Assembly (NCBI RefSeq): GCF_009602425.1
Contig: NW_022261782.1
Span: 284,008 to 348,007, forward strand
Direction: 5' to 3'
DNA length: 64,000 nt
Source of the DNA: Actinia tenebrosa
Taxonomy: Eukaryota; Cnidaria; Anthozoa; Actiniaria; Actiniidae
The position numbers and the translations under genes are program-made. The notes below the pieces were generated by a model. The model made no database searches. It saw only the letters and a list, made by a program, of their open reading frames with translations, and was not told where the DNA came from. Below, one piece after another: positions 12,025-24,226 of the stretch (its first letter is position 1; the number at the start of each line of letters is the position of its first letter).

Positions 12025-14616
12025 TCACTTGTTTAAAAGAGAATGAATTTTATCCATCAGATCTTGCTCAGTTGCAACATAATAACTATCCCTCCATATC
12101 TCTTTCAGCTGGCTCAGTGCCTTTCCGAGCTCAGGCCCTGGTTTCATTCCAAGTTTCTTCAAGTGGTCTCCCCTTAAAGGAAATAATGGTATTGGCCAGG
12201 TAGAAATCTTGTTTGCTAAATCATGCCTTCCTTGATAATGTAAAAGTTCTTTGAGGTGACCTCGGAGGGTTTCTTTGGATTGCGCACTTGGACTGCACAC
12301 AAGCATGTCAAGGTATGGTTTTAATGGATCCTCATGTTGCTTGGGATCCCTGTGTTCTGTTATGAATTTTCCAAGGTTTCTTTCAGCATTGGACAGCTTC
12401 AAATCTCTAGCTAAGACCTCTGCTTCGTATTCAGTGTTGACAAGACAGCACAGTAGAGTGACAGGCTGGAGTGCATGCATTTTGCTTTCATTCCAAGCTC
12501 TGCAGAATTCATTCATGTTTTCTTCGCTGTATCCAGGAAGTCCTATAGAATTGTAAAATCCACTCAGTAAGATTTCACCGTTTAATAGGCCAGTTTTGAG
12601 TTCCAAATTACCACTGTGTTTCTTGATTACAGACTCATTTACACAGGGTTAGCCTCAATTTTGTGTAGAATATTTGCACATGTGTTTGAGATAAGGTCAG
12701 TGGAACTTCAAAGTATTTGTATTGTTGAAGTTGTGCATTCTTTACTTTACTGTTAGTATTTGTGAATAATTTAAACACTGATACAAGGCTAACCCTGTGG
12801 AAATCAGTCTGTAATCAAGTAACACAGNGATAATTTGAAATTTGAAAATGGTCTATTATAATATGCCTTTCTACAGTTGAAAGAAACACTTGCTTTACAA
12901 AGCTATGGGCTCTTAATTATGCAAGAAGCCAGTAACACTCCCTTTCATTCAACTTGACACAAAAAATAGAAGAACAACATGTAAACAAACCTAATTTACT
13001 GCATTCAGACCATGTGTCTATATTTGATGGTTGCACATGAGAAGACATATGAATATGGATACAACTTAAACAAAGAATCTTATTCTCAAGAGAATGACAT
13101 GTGGTCTGAAATGTGCAAAATATTTTGGATTTGGTCCATTATTGTTGATAAGCTGAAAAAAATCTCTATGCTAATCAAAAGTCATGGCATGGCTAACTAA
13201 GAAGCAGAGAGAAGAATCAGAAAAACATTTGAATTAAGGGAGAGACCAAAGAAAAATCAATAACACTCAGGACAACACCTTGCTTGAATCTTTTGAGTAA
13301 TGAATAAATTTTCAAAGGCTTTTAATTATAGGAGAAGTGCAAGAATTGCACACAGCTTGATGCATGCACAAGTCAAAGCTAAGTGCAACTCTAATTTCTT
13401 TCATCCCATTAAAATCTTCAGAACATAGCACTTGCCTTTTCAATAGACCTTTTCAGCTTGAGCATAATGTTTTACTATTTCAGACCACGTGTCATTCCCT
13501 ATAGCTAGAGTATCTTTTCTTTGTTTGATGATTGTGCCTGAGATCGAGAAGACACATGAATATGGATACAACTGGAACAAAGAATTACAGGAGAATGACA
13601 TATAGTCTGCAATGGGAAAACATGGTCCATTAAATTAGCGTATAGTCTATAGAGCTATGGTACAAATAACCAATGCATGGGATTGCGCATTTTAATTTAG
13701 CTAATTCATAATTTGAAATAAAAATAATTTTCCTACCTATGTAGCTGGGAACATCAAGATCATACATGAGTTTCAACAAACTAGGAGCATGGTTCCCAAC
13801 AAGTATCTTGGCCAGTTCCACCCAAATTCTTTCCACTGCAATCATCTTCAGTCCTTTAGCAGTATCTTTTATTATATCTAATGTTTCTTTGTCGTGTTGG
13901 TTTGGACTTGTTGCTATTCTTCCATAAAATCGAAAATATCTCAAGATCCTTAGATAATCTTCCATTATTCTCTGCCTTGGATCACCAACAAATCTAACTT
14001 GATTGTGTTCAAGGTCTTGTTTTCCGTTAAAGTAGTCGTACAACGTCCCATCAAATGCTAGACTCATAGCATTGATAGTGAGATCTCTTCTCTCTGCATC
14101 AAGTTTCCAGTCATTCGTGTACTTCACTTTAGCATGGCGACCATCAGTCTCCACATCAATTCTCAGAGTAGTAACTTCAAAGTCTTGTTTATTTATATGG
14201 GCTGTTAGTGTTCCATGTTGTAGACCCGTTTCGATATAGCGAATTTTCTTATCTTTAAAAACATGGATCATTTCGTCAGGAGTAGCATTGGTCGAAAAAT
14301 CCATGTCTTTTGGTTTTATTCCTTTAAGTAAGTCCCTAACAGCTCCACCAACTATTCTTACCTCATAACCATGATCAATAAAGGCCGAAAAAAGCGTATT
14401 CACTTCTGGGGTAAGGATACTTTTAAATTCACTTGATAAAAGTTTCCCAACTTCGCCTTCCATTTTAGACCTGAGTAGACAGTCAAGGAAGAACTTGAGC
14501 GGACTTATACGTCTTTTAGAATGCCTAATGCAAAGTTTTTTGAGTTCCTTTGTTACTGACGTTTGCAGATGAAATGTTTCTCCGCCAAGGAGAAGTCTAT
14601 AGAAAGTTCTGAGCAT
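12025..14616 (-). CDS. TRNT1: CCA-adding tRNA nucleotidyltransferase
   Basis: Adds CCA to the 3' end of nuclear and mitochondrial tRNAs using CTP and ATP. Two coding exons on the minus strand, 13737-14616 and 12025-12542, give 465 residues (human 434). Class II nucleotidyltransferase signatures are all present: GGAVRDLL (90-97), the metal-binding DMD (104-106), [12 protein letters not shown] (151-162), [10 protein letters not shown] (175-184) and [15 protein letters not shown] (219-233). The C-terminal half keeps DPLKPYLD and LLHYQG, as in animal enzymes. The first Met gives a basic, Ser/Leu-rich N-terminus ([10 protein letters not shown]...) of mitochondrial-targeting type, as in human MLRCLYHW. 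A second Met at residue 52 (MEGEVGKLL) could start a cytosolic form. The single intron (12543-13736) is full of MITEs. Confidence 0.96.
12620..12822. mobile_element. MITE family 2, copy in TRNT1 intron
   Basis: About 35-bp terminal inverted repeats, CTTGATTACAGACTCATTTA ... AGGGTTAGCCT against AAGGCTAACCCT ... CAGTCTGTAATCAAG, enclose an AT-rich centre of about 130 bp. A second, more diverged copy lies in DBF4 intron 4 (27938-28160). Confidence 0.75.
12985..13145. mobile_element. MITE family 1, copy 3
   Basis: Contains CAGACCATGTGTC, then GTTGCACATGAGAAGACATA, then GAGAATGACATGTGGTCTGA. It shares an internal block (GACACATGAATATGGATACA-like) with copy 4, so these two belong to one subfamily. 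Within the TRNT1 intron. Confidence 0.65.
13435..13635. mobile_element. MITE family 1, copy 4
   Basis: Starts CAATAGACCTTTTCAGCTTG, then CAGACCACGTGTCATTCCCT. Ends AATGGGAAAACATGGTCCATT. The right arm has lost part of its inner half. Within the TRNT1 intron. Confidence 0.65.
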
Positions 14617-14659
14617 AAAAATATTTTCTTTTAGCTGTATTTTGCTTCCCGTTTCCTAC

Positions 14660-14705
14660 GACACCGCCGCCATTTTGAATTTCTGACTACAAAGCATTGT
14701 GGGAA
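14660..14705 (-). promoter_or_regulatory. TRNT1 proximal promoter: YY1-like and ZNF143-like sites
   Basis: On the minus strand, AAAATGGCGGC (14666-14676) is a perfect YY1 core. TTCCCACAATGCTTTGTAGT (14686-14705) fits the ZNF143/STAF pattern, including the ACTACA extension on the other strand. Both lie 50-90 bp upstream of the TRNT1 ATG, a usual arrangement for housekeeping genes. Binding is inferred from motif match only. Confidence 0.55.
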
Positions 14706-14809
14706 ACTGATTGTCTCGCGCTGGTTTGTTTTTTGGTAAAGGAGGGTTTGGGAAGGGGGGGGAGAGATGTAGCAAACTCCCCGTTTTCAAAGTCAGACAA
14801 GTTGTATAT

Positions 14810-15065
14810 TTTGTTCCCCGGTATGAGTTTGGGACTTCAACAGGTCTGATGGCTCTTCCGGAGTCTCCCACGGTTTGTGCCCCAAATCTCCCGTTCGTCA
14901 TCACTGACGTTAACCCTTTTTTTGGTTCGACAATTTTCGAACCTGAAAATCTTGCATGGATCCTCTCATTGTCATATTGCACAGCCAACCCGCGGTGTCG
15001 TCACGACCGGCTTCCGTATCCACTTCGGGGGCTGGCATCCCAGCTCCAGTCTTGGGGTGCAGGTT
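14810..15065 (+). repeat. Dispersed repeat, copy 2 of 2
   Basis: Partner of 7230-7480, sharing GCCCCAAATCTCCC, TTCGAACCTGAAAA and ACCCGCGGTGT in the same order and spacing. It runs on into GGGGGCTGGCATCCCAGCTC. Class unknown. Confidence 0.55.
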
Positions 15066-15508
15066 GATTGAATCTAAATCTTTTCCTACCTAATCGTTTT
15101 CTTCTTTCCTGATTGTGTTCATTCCTTCATTAAGAACCACTTTCAGACCCAGGGAGGGAGAAACTTGCCTTTTGAATAGCGTGCACGGGGTGCGGGGTTT
15201 ATACAGTATACTGAAGGCTGAAGCGCTGTCCCAACATAAAAGCGAGGGGTTTATAATGTCTGGACAGCCCAAAGAGAAGTGAAGGAAAATTAATACCTCA
15301 CAGTATGGCTAGTTAAAAATTCTTGTCCAGGAATGTGATCGAGATTTGCCTTTACGACCTGATGTGGATAAGGCTAGTAAGGCTAAGACAACGTATATAA
15401 CAAAGAGATATAACTAGCTAAAAACTAGTGTGAGCTGCGTCGGTGTTTCTAATGAAACAGTAGTGATGAAAAGGTAAATTATACACCGTGAAAAGATGAA
15501 AAAACTTA

Positions 15509-15541
15509 CTGACGTTTCGGACGCTAGTCCTTCGTCGGAGT
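15509..15541 (-). ncRNA. Degenerate hammerhead-ribozyme-like motif
   Basis: The minus strand reads CCGACGA, then A, stem GGAC, loop TAGC, stem GTCC, then GAAAC and GTC. This is the order of a hammerhead core: box CUGANGA, stem II, box GAAA, cleavage triplet. The first box has C in place of the essential U, so activity is doubtful. Such motifs are known in Penelope-like retroelements. The flanking assembly gap hides the rest of the element. Confidence 0.4.
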
Positions 15542-15558
15542 AAAAGAGAAAGAAGTCT

Positions 15559-15908
15559 NNNNNNNNNNNNNNNNNNNNNNNNNNNNNNNNNNNNNNNNNN
15601 NNNNNNNNNNNNNNNNNNNNNNNNNNNNNNNNNNNNNNNNNNNNNNNNNNNNNNNNNNNNNNNNNNNNNNNNNNNNNNNNNNNNNNNNNNNNNNNNNNNN
15701 NNNNNNNNNNNNNNNNNNNNNNNNNNNNNNNNNNNNNNNNNNNNNNNNNNNNNNNNNNNNNNNNNNNNNNNNNNNNNNNNNNNNNNNNNNNNNNNNNNNN
15801 NNNNNNNNNNNNNNNNNNNNNNNNNNNNNNNNNNNNNNNNNNNNNNNNNNNNNNNNNNNNNNNNNNNNNNNNNNNNNNNNNNNNNNNNNNNNNNNNNNNN
15901 NNNNNNNN
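15559..15908. other. Assembly gap (350 N)
   Basis: A run of N of estimated length. Open frames drawn across it have no meaning. Confidence 0.99.
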
Positions 15909-16189
15909 TAGAAACCCTGAATATGACAGGAAACTCAGGAAGAACTTGGAACTTGAGAGAAATTGCATACCCTGTTTATGACAAGAAGCTCGAACAACCA
16001 TACCCTTTTGGATCATCCCCGTATAGTCCACCCCTACCCCCGGGCCATGTCCCCAACGAATCATCAAATGGACGCGCACTCCAATTAAAATTTTCAAAAC
16101 AAACTCAGCAGGCCACATGAATACGCTGGCCCAATAAGAGACATGCAAATTTTGCTTTATTTCAGAAAGTTTCTGAATTTTTTTGATTT

Positions 16190-16690
16190 CCCAACTCAAA
16201 ATTTTCAGTTGTCACGACAAGGAATTTCAAGTTGTCAAGGCAAATATTTCGAGATGCCAACACAAAATTTCGAGATAAAAATTTCAGGGTGGGGTGACCT
16301 ACATCATCATGTATTACGGTAAATGTGGCGATGCTTAGAATAGTTATTTTTAAATGTTCCAGTTCGTAAGAATATATAATAAAGCAGTAGTAAAACTGAT
16401 CATTATATACCTTTAAGATCAGGACAAAAATCCTACTGAATAAATGCTATCTCATTCGCTGTAATATGGATGACTTGAACACCTTATACTGTTTGTCATC
16501 GGGGATGTCATTCATATCAGATTCCCCCTGACCCTGACTCTGCTTCTACCGCCTCCATAGCTAGCTAGTGCACACTTGCTTGTTGTTAGCGGAAAAGTGT
16601 TGGATGAAATTTCGTGAGCAACTCGAAATTTTATGAAAGCCCGAAATTTCGTGTTGGCAACTCGAACTTTTATTATTCAAGTCTTTCAGG
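16190..16690. mobile_element. Foldback element with CGAAATTT-rich arms
   Basis: Left arm (16190-16310) and right arm (16600-16690) are inverted relative to each other. Each is built of short sub-repeats of the type CGAAATTTCGTGTTGGCAACT. The centre has no coding capacity. Probably a non-autonomous DNA transposon with subterminal repeats. Confidence 0.5.
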
Positions 16691-17322
16691 GAACTTCAAA
16701 TTTGTTCGTTCTGCATCTCATTTTCTTTAATATTGATTATCTAAAAGAAANCTAAAAACCAAAATAAGTAGCAAAATTTGCATGTACCATATGGGCCAAC
16801 GTGCCCTTAAGCAACTATATTCCAACTTTATTTTAACCAACACTAAAAGTCGTTGATGATACGTGGTTTTCAATAGTAAATTTTAAGGATCGTGGCCTTA
16901 TTTTCACAAAACTTATGGCTAAACAAAGAAAACCGACCAAGTATAAAATGAATATAAACAATCAGCGTTAGAACTCTTAGACACAACACAGCGTGAGGCA
17001 GACTTTTATTTATTTTCCTAGAATATAAAATTCAAATGAACCTTACATTTCGTTTGAAATTTAATAAAATATAAGGAATTATCATTTGTTAGTCTTAGAA
17101 GTTTATTCCAGTTTTTCTGGTCTCGCATACTAGCTAAGCTACTAATAATCTCCAGGAACCATTTTCCATTCAAATAGACCCTAATTGTTTTCTGCTAACA
17201 GGCTGTGACGTATACGATCTGACAAGCGACACTCAAATTATAGTCTACGGAAAAAAATTTATTCAACGTTGAAAAGATGATGGATTTGAAGTAAAATGCA
17301 TATCCAGTGATTTGATGGAGTT

Positions 17323-20300
17323 ATGGGGAACAATCAAGGGAGATCTTTGCCAGGTAAATTCGGTAATTTCTACTAAAATTCTCAGTCAATGTTTGCCACA
17401 AGTCAAGTCGCGCTTCACTACAATGATTACTAATGTACCACTTTAGAAGCGAGAAAACTACTTCTTTCAGACTTTTATTAGAAATAAGAGAACACAATTT
17501 ACATGAAGGATCTAAACTTTATCAATATATGAGTTCTTAAAGGCGTATATCGTTCTATGAGTGTCAAGAGAAAGGTCGTTAAATAAAGTCGGTACAAATT
17601 AAAGTCTTTGGTATTCGCCTTCATTGTTTTTGCTCGACCGCTAGGTTGTATAAGCTGGAAACNTTTCTTGTTATGCTTTAGATCAAAGAAGTATTTTAAC
17701 ACTCATCTTTTCATCCATTCCGCAAATACGAAGCTTAAAAGTAAACGAAGTAAAGCCTAATGTACACAAGTCTTGAGAGATCTATTTGTGGACGTTCTGA
17801 GAAGTCAGATATATTGTGTACCGCGTTGTTTAGACGGAGTAACGATAAGGAAAGCTAAAGCGCTCTCGAATAAAAGTATTTTTGTCGTATAAGGAATAAG
17901 TATGCTACCAGATTTTCATATGAGGTACTGATAAAGTAATAATTAATAAAGCTGAAAAGTCGATTGGATTTATTTTTAGAAACGCCAAAAGTCTTCACAC
18001 GATGTTTGAATTTTAATTAATACATCCCATTTGAGAACGGCAAACGAGATAATCTGTATGCACGCCTTTAGCACTTCTCAGGTCTCGCCTTGATTGACAT
18101 TTTAACACTGTTTTGTCACAGAGAATACTTCTTTCACCGAATTCTGATCTTTCTGGATAAGACTAATCAATCCTAAACTCAAAACATCCTATGTTTAGTT
18201 TATTTCCTACGGATTTGCCCACATTGTCTCATACATAAAGCCACAAAGCCTCTAGCTTGATATATACATGAGCCCTGTGTTTGCACTATCTTTCTTTAAA
18301 TAAACCATTAGTTGAAGAAAATTGGCTAACACCAATCGGGGGGGCTTGAAGGATTTTGTCGTTAAAGCCCTAATCGCTCCTTTAAAAATAGATCAGTACA
18401 AACGTTATGTACATTTGGGATTCTAGCATGTATTTTTGAACGGTTTCAACACGTTCTAAAGACGCGTTTGAGGAAATATTTAAAGTTATTTTTACTTATT
18501 AAGAAAAAAAAACTGTTGATGTCTGTGGCAATAATTAGGATTTCAAGTGCACAAGAGTCAATATTTACACTTAAAAGCTGTTTTTATTTTATGTTATACA
18601 AATGATGCCAAAAATAATAAGTTTTCTTAATCGATCAAATAATATAACACGTCGTTGTTGCCATAGCAGTGTATTCAACATTCTTTATTTTTCAAAAACC
18701 TGTATTAATATATTTCCATATTTTTTCCAAAGTTCTTCTGTTTATAATATGTCTGGCTTTCATCTTGTAACACTGATAATTGCCTTCGATTTAATTGAAT
18801 AGTCATACATCTAGTTTGTGAACAGTGTGACATTATTTATAAATACTGGATAAGATTTAATGCTCGAGGCCAGGTTGACCTCTGAAGCTGCTGTTCCAAC
18901 ACGTAGTTCCATCGAGCATGACTATTGAAATAACAGAAACTTTCTCTGACATGTTCTGATAATAAAACAAACACCTAATTATACAAATTAGTTCTTTTTA
19001 GACGTCAAATGATGTCATCATCATCATCAGTTCATGGGTTGCATAATTAAGGCCCCAACATAGTATAAGATTTAATTTATTTACAATAATATTTTTATTA
19101 GAAGTATTTTNATATTTTCAAATAAAAATTAAAAGTTGTATGTAGAATTAGTTTGCCCTATAAAATTATTTAGGTTCTTGTTACAGTGTTGTATCTTATC
19201 TTATGAATACTGGCATCTGCTATGGATCGAGAGCCAACTTCAACCATAAGAAAAGTTATCAAGAGGTCAATAACAGAAAAGGATAAGCACGANAATCACA
19301 AAACTTACCACATGAGTAAAAATGTGATGTGACCATATTTTGCAACATTCATGGAATATGTTACAGATTATATGTCTGTTAGAATATTTCAGCAATTGTT
19401 AACCATTACAATGTACAGTTGACAACCTAAACTTTATATTTGGATTTTTAGTGTTTGATTTTCATTTCTACATCTCTTGTCTGATAATTAAATTTATGAT
19501 TTACATGTTTAAGAAGCAATCCTACTGTTTATTCAAAACATGTTCATTAACACTGATTAGTTAGTTATATTTGGCATTTTCTGTCATCAAATTAAACAGT
19601 TTTTGCAAGGATTTTTTTCAAAATAATGCTGCCAAAATATTCCACTCAAATTGAGCCTGTTTTAGATTTCACATTGATGATTATCAGTAAAAGTTGTCTC
19701 TATTTTAAAAGACTGCTTTAGGGCTGTGGCAAATGGCCCAAAATTTGACCTAACATTTGTTGCAACTATTTTCCATGGTCTGCCAATAATGTTGGAATGC
19801 GATTTTTAGATGTGATTTGAGTTTGTCATTCTGATTTTTAGACACACCAATAGCCAACATTCTGCCAAAAACGATGGGCTGCTTGTCAGGATCCTTATTA
19901 TATTTATTGATTAGTCATATGTTATTGAGAATAATTGGAATATTATAGATTGATTACATGTACAAAGGCCATCACAATACATAATTGGACTTTCAACGCT
20001 TCTAATATTTATATATCACTGTATTTTACTCTATAGTTCCTACAAATGGGAGGCATCAAAGTCCAAGATCTGGGAAGTATCCAGTAAAGAACCTGCCAGG
20101 AAATAACAATGGTTCAAACGAACAAATTGCTAACGACAGTGGTTCTTCCAGACCTAGCAGAAGTGCGGGAAATCACCCTAGAGTAGCATTTGATATTCCT
20201 GAATTGTTGCAAGAAAATCAAGTACCGGTAGACAAAATTAGAGGCCAATCTCCAGTTGTACAAAGACGTCTTGGAGATCCGGATCAAGTTATTTTGCAGC

Positions 20301-22633
20301 AGGGAAATGAATCAACTAAAAAAGGGCTGCTTATTCCTCATTCAGAACTTGAAGTGCCAGCTTTTTTAAGCAATTCTNGCCCTAATGGTAGAGTGGCTTT
20401 CTCTAGCAATGATGGTGATGGAAAACCAATAAAAGTATCTCAAAATGGACCATCTGGTGTTCATAGAAGCAAACCTGTTGTTTGCACCCGAACTCCAGGC
20501 AATTTAAGGGCTACATATGCTACAAAGGGTATGAATACTTCTCATGAACAAATTAACATGGAATCTGATTCGAAAAGACATGGATATGCAGCTGAAGGAT
20601 CTTCAGGCAATGCTACATGGGGAAAATTGAGTCCGCCAAAAGCAAAAGGGACATTTATTATAGGAAATGATTCCTTAAATTCAAAGTCCATGCAGTCTTT
20701 GCATTCTACACCACGTAGGAGCATGACCAAACTGAATGAGAGCAATTATAAACATGACGTACAACCTGATATCACACCTGATTTAGTTGATGATTTTGGG
20801 ACCTTTACTTTGCAAAGAAAATATAAGAAAAGACAACCCAATAAAACTAATTTGTCACCAGAAGAAAGGTTGAAACCTGGTGTCACTGGTAAATATACAG
20901 TAAAGCAACAATTAGCACCAACTAATTTGTCTCCAGAGGAAAGGTTGGCACCACGTGCTACTGGTAAATATGCAATAAAGCAACAATTACCTGCAAGGAA
21001 TAGAAGAAGTGTAGAGGAAATAAATAGGGGAGTACATCCACAAAATGGAAATCATTGGTCACTCACAGACACTGATAGCATGCAAAGTGCATCTTCATTG
21101 TCTTTTACTGATCTGACTTCACCAAGCAGTTCAACTCACATAAACTTTCCCTTAAATCAAATAGAGGGTCATTTACATCCAGAAAGAACTTCACAAGTAA
21201 ATGGGTCTATTCATCAACCTCAAGGTTATGAATCCCCTGATTCTGCTCTTGGTTATTATGCAGATTCAAGTTATGCCAACCAAGACAGCTCCATAGATGA
21301 AGGTAAGAAGATATCGAGGAACAACTCTCTTCAGGCTCACTTGAGACGAAAAGTCAAAGAATATGAAAGTATGAAACAGGAGACTTCAAAACAACACTTA
21401 CATGTCCGATATGACAGCGATTCAACAACTATTAGTGATCAGAGTCTCTTTGGGGAAGGAATGTCATCAGTAACCCGGTTTTCTGCTTCAAACATTGGGC
21501 ATATTAATAACCTACAAGATGGTCTATTGCTTCAAATATTTTCTTTTCTAGGCACTCTTGAATTGTGTAAGGTATCAGGTGTTTGTCAGAAATGGCAGAG
21601 TCTTGCTTGGGATCCTATTCTTTGGAACACCATTGAAATTACACATTATGAAGAAAGTGACATTAACAGGATTTTAAGAAATTTGCTTGCAACTCTGGCT
21701 ATGAGCACCCAAGGGTACTGTTTAATGGTTCGTCGTGTCAAGCTTAATGGGAGTGAACTGGTATCAGACAAAGGTTTGGGGTTCATCGCAAGGTATTGTA
21801 TTGATTTGGAAGAGTTAGAAATCAGTGGATGCTGTTGTGTAACAAGTAAAGGACTTCAGGATGTCTTGCTGAACTGTCATAATCTATATCGCCTTAATCT
21901 CAGTGGTTGTACATGCATTAACACCATAAGTGTTCCAAGCTCAAATGGATTTTCCATGGGAGATCACGGCTCTTTCCTTAATCTTCGGCATTTGGATCTA
22001 AGTGACTGTGTTGCATTTGACGATTTTGGGTTGAGAACTATTGGTCTTAGTTGTGGTTTACTGGAGAGTCTGTATCTTAGAAGATGTAGTCGCATCACTG
22101 ATGTAGGCATGAAGCATGTTGCGAATCAATGTCGTCGTCTCAAGGAACTCAGCACAAGTGACTGCTTCAAAATAAGAGACTTTAGTCTCAAAGAAATAGC
22201 CAGAAACATCCCGGGGCTAAAATACCTAAGTGTATCTAAGTGCTCAGTAAGTGATACTGGGATCAAGTACCTTGGACGATACTGTGTGAGGTTGAAGTAT
22301 TTAAATGTGAGAGGCTGTGAAGCTTTAACCGATGCTGGTATTGCATATGTGGTTCAGAATTGTCTGAAGCTGAGATCCTTGGATATTGGAAAGTGCGACA
22401 TAACTGACAGTGTGATGAACACAATAGGAATCCACTGTCCACAGCTGAAGAAACTGAGCATCAAAGGTTGTGACAAAACATCTGATAATGGCATCAAGAG
22501 CATTGCAGCACAATGCTGTCACTTGCAATATCTTAATGTCCAGGAGTGCAATGTAAGTTTCGAGACTTTGGCTTTCATCAGAGAGTACTGTAGAAATTGT
22601 ATCATTGAACACACCTGTCCTGCGTTCTTTTAA
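17323..22633 (+). CDS. FBXL7: F-box/leucine-rich repeat protein 7
   Basis: The substrate-receptor subunit of an SCF ubiquitin ligase. The large exon (20037-22633) is open from its acceptor and has no usable ATG at its 5' end. A 31-nt first coding exon at 17323-17353 (MGNNQGRSLP, donor GTAAAT) joins in phase and matches the vertebrate start MGANNGKQYG. The product has 875 residues (human 491). The first 495 or so residues are long, polar and probably disordered. The F-box is at about 498-545 (INNLQDGLLLQIFSFL, WQSLAWDPILW). About eleven cysteine-containing LRRs follow (LDIGKC, LNVRGCEALTD). The C-terminus IIEHTCPAFF matches the FBXL7 end VIEHTNPAFF. Gly2 could be N-myristoylated. A 25-residue tandem duplication (TNLSPEERL..., about 281-330) lies in the linker. 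AATAAA at 22868 is a likely poly(A) signal. The first exon is inferred from phase and similarity. Confidence 0.93.
18853..18920. other. Short hairpin of unknown role
   Basis: A perfect 8-bp stem ATGCTCGA/TCGAGCAT closes a 44-nt loop within FBXL7 intron 1. No family recognised; it may be chance. Confidence 0.25.
20850..20996 (+). repeat. In-frame 75-bp tandem duplication in FBXL7
   Basis: Encodes two copies of a 25-residue block that starts TNLSPEERL and ends VKQQLAP or IKQQLPA. The copies differ at several third positions and a few residues, so the duplication is not very recent. Confidence 0.85.
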
Positions 22634-23135
22634 ATTTAACTTTAAATTTATATTAATCTAAGTTATATATATAGTGTTGATATTTTAATAAGGTGATCAC
22701 AATATGAAATACAAAGATTTTACATTCCAAACATACTTTTTCGTACAAAATTTATCCATTTTATATACTGTTATTCTGAGTGCACATCATACAGTGCATC
22801 ATGTATTATCCCTGAGAATTATTTAAACCAGAAATATTTTACAAGGTAATTAATGTAGTTTATCATAAATAAATTTTATGTAGGCCATGGAGGTCAAAGA
22901 GGTTCNGTGGTTGACCATCAAAGTACTTTTTATTCGGTAAAAGATAACACAGTAGAATACAGTCTACTCACATACATAGTGCATTACATACATTCACACA
23001 CATACAGAAAAGATGACAAACATTGCATGACGATGCTAATAGCAGCTGTGTAGGAGACTATAGGTACAAATCAACCTGACCTAGTATTTATATACACAAA
23101 GTTGAGAGCAATAATTTGTGTGATGTAATATCAGA

Positions 23136-23168
23136 GACCATTTATTATTCATGCCTGGGGGTGAAGAA

Positions 23169-23199
<31 letters not shown>

Positions 23200-23620
23200 T
23201 CCCATAAAATTTACGTAGAAAATTGGGAGCTAGTCAAAAGATATATGAGATAGCAGGGCTTAAAATAACGGCTGATCAGTCACCAGTCATGATGCCAAAT
23301 TAGTTTTGGATATTAAGTGTTACCTCAAAATTGCCGGCAAGGCAAAGCTTTGACCGGACAAGTCCCAGTTCTGGCCAGATAGCCAGACATTGTTTGATGT
23401 CTGGTGGTTATTTGAAGCCCTGGATAGAAAGCGGTCACTTGAATATTTTCACAAGCACACAAAAACATGGAAGTGGAGAGGGGGAGGGGGGTCCTAAGAA
23501 TTCTTATTTTTTAGGCAGAACGATACACTTTCATTAAATTAGTTGTCATGCGCTGCCCCCCACCCCCCTTCCCCTTCCCTGTTCCCCACCCCATAAATAA
23601 TGAATGGTCCCTTGGAGAGC
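23136..23620. mobile_element. Foldback element with GGGGG/CCCCC inner ends
   Basis: GACCATTTATTATTCATG followed by a G tract (23170-23198) faces CCCCACCCCATAAATAATGAATGGTCC at the right end. A similar pair occurs at 45888-46122. The pattern is typical of non-autonomous DNA elements with GGGACCATTCATTATTTATGG-like ends. Confidence 0.5.
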
Positions 23621-24226
23621 TTGCAGCAATCCCCAATTTATGGCTTCATCAACTTGGATATCATGATATATATAGTATGCTCTATATGTTGCTTATAAAA
23701 TTAATTGTTTTAGCAATATATATTGTAAGTTCAGATGCTATGAATTTGTTACGTCCAAAGTTAGCACTTTTTGGTGTTGTTTGGTGTTGAAAATACAATA
23801 ATATAATTATTGTATGACATTTACCGTCCTTTCTACCATTGAAGTGCAACTCTCAATTGAAGATTCATATAATCTTGCTTGTCTATTGAAATTTTTCAAT
23901 GCCTATCAATCAGAGAACTAAAATAAACAAATTAAAACAATATTTTTGGGGAAATATTGGACTGAATTAAATGTTTTTTGGATTAAAATTTTTCATTCTG
24001 CCCAAAATCTCCCAAATGTTGTTTTCTATTGTAGTCCTTTGATTGAGGATCCTTGATATGCTAGTCAGCAATTGAGACACCAATGAGACATCAAACGTTG
24101 CTGGTTGTACTTAAATGATAATGGTAGCAATCATGCATGCCTGTAATATAATTAGGTCAGCCATTGCGATCATCAGCCATATTGATGGCATGATCATATA
24201 TGTCTTTATAAACAGAAAATATGTCA

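Larger units (their letters stand above)
14617..17322. other. TRNT1-FBXL7 divergent intergenic region
   Basis: Begins with the compact TRNT1 promoter (14660-14705). It also contains a dispersed repeat (14810-15065), a hammerhead-like motif next to an assembly gap (15509-15541; gap 15559-15908), and an element with CGAAATTT-type arms (16190-16690). The FBXL7 5' UTR probably lies near 17000-17322. No coding exon was recognised. Confidence 0.6.

Noticed and set aside
12275-12556. Plus-strand frame opposite TRNT1 exon 2
   Set aside because: The minus strand encodes the conserved TRNT1 C-terminal domain; this is its shadow.
15414-16199. 261-codon frame on the minus strand
   Set aside because: Most of it runs through assembly Ns, which hide stop codons.
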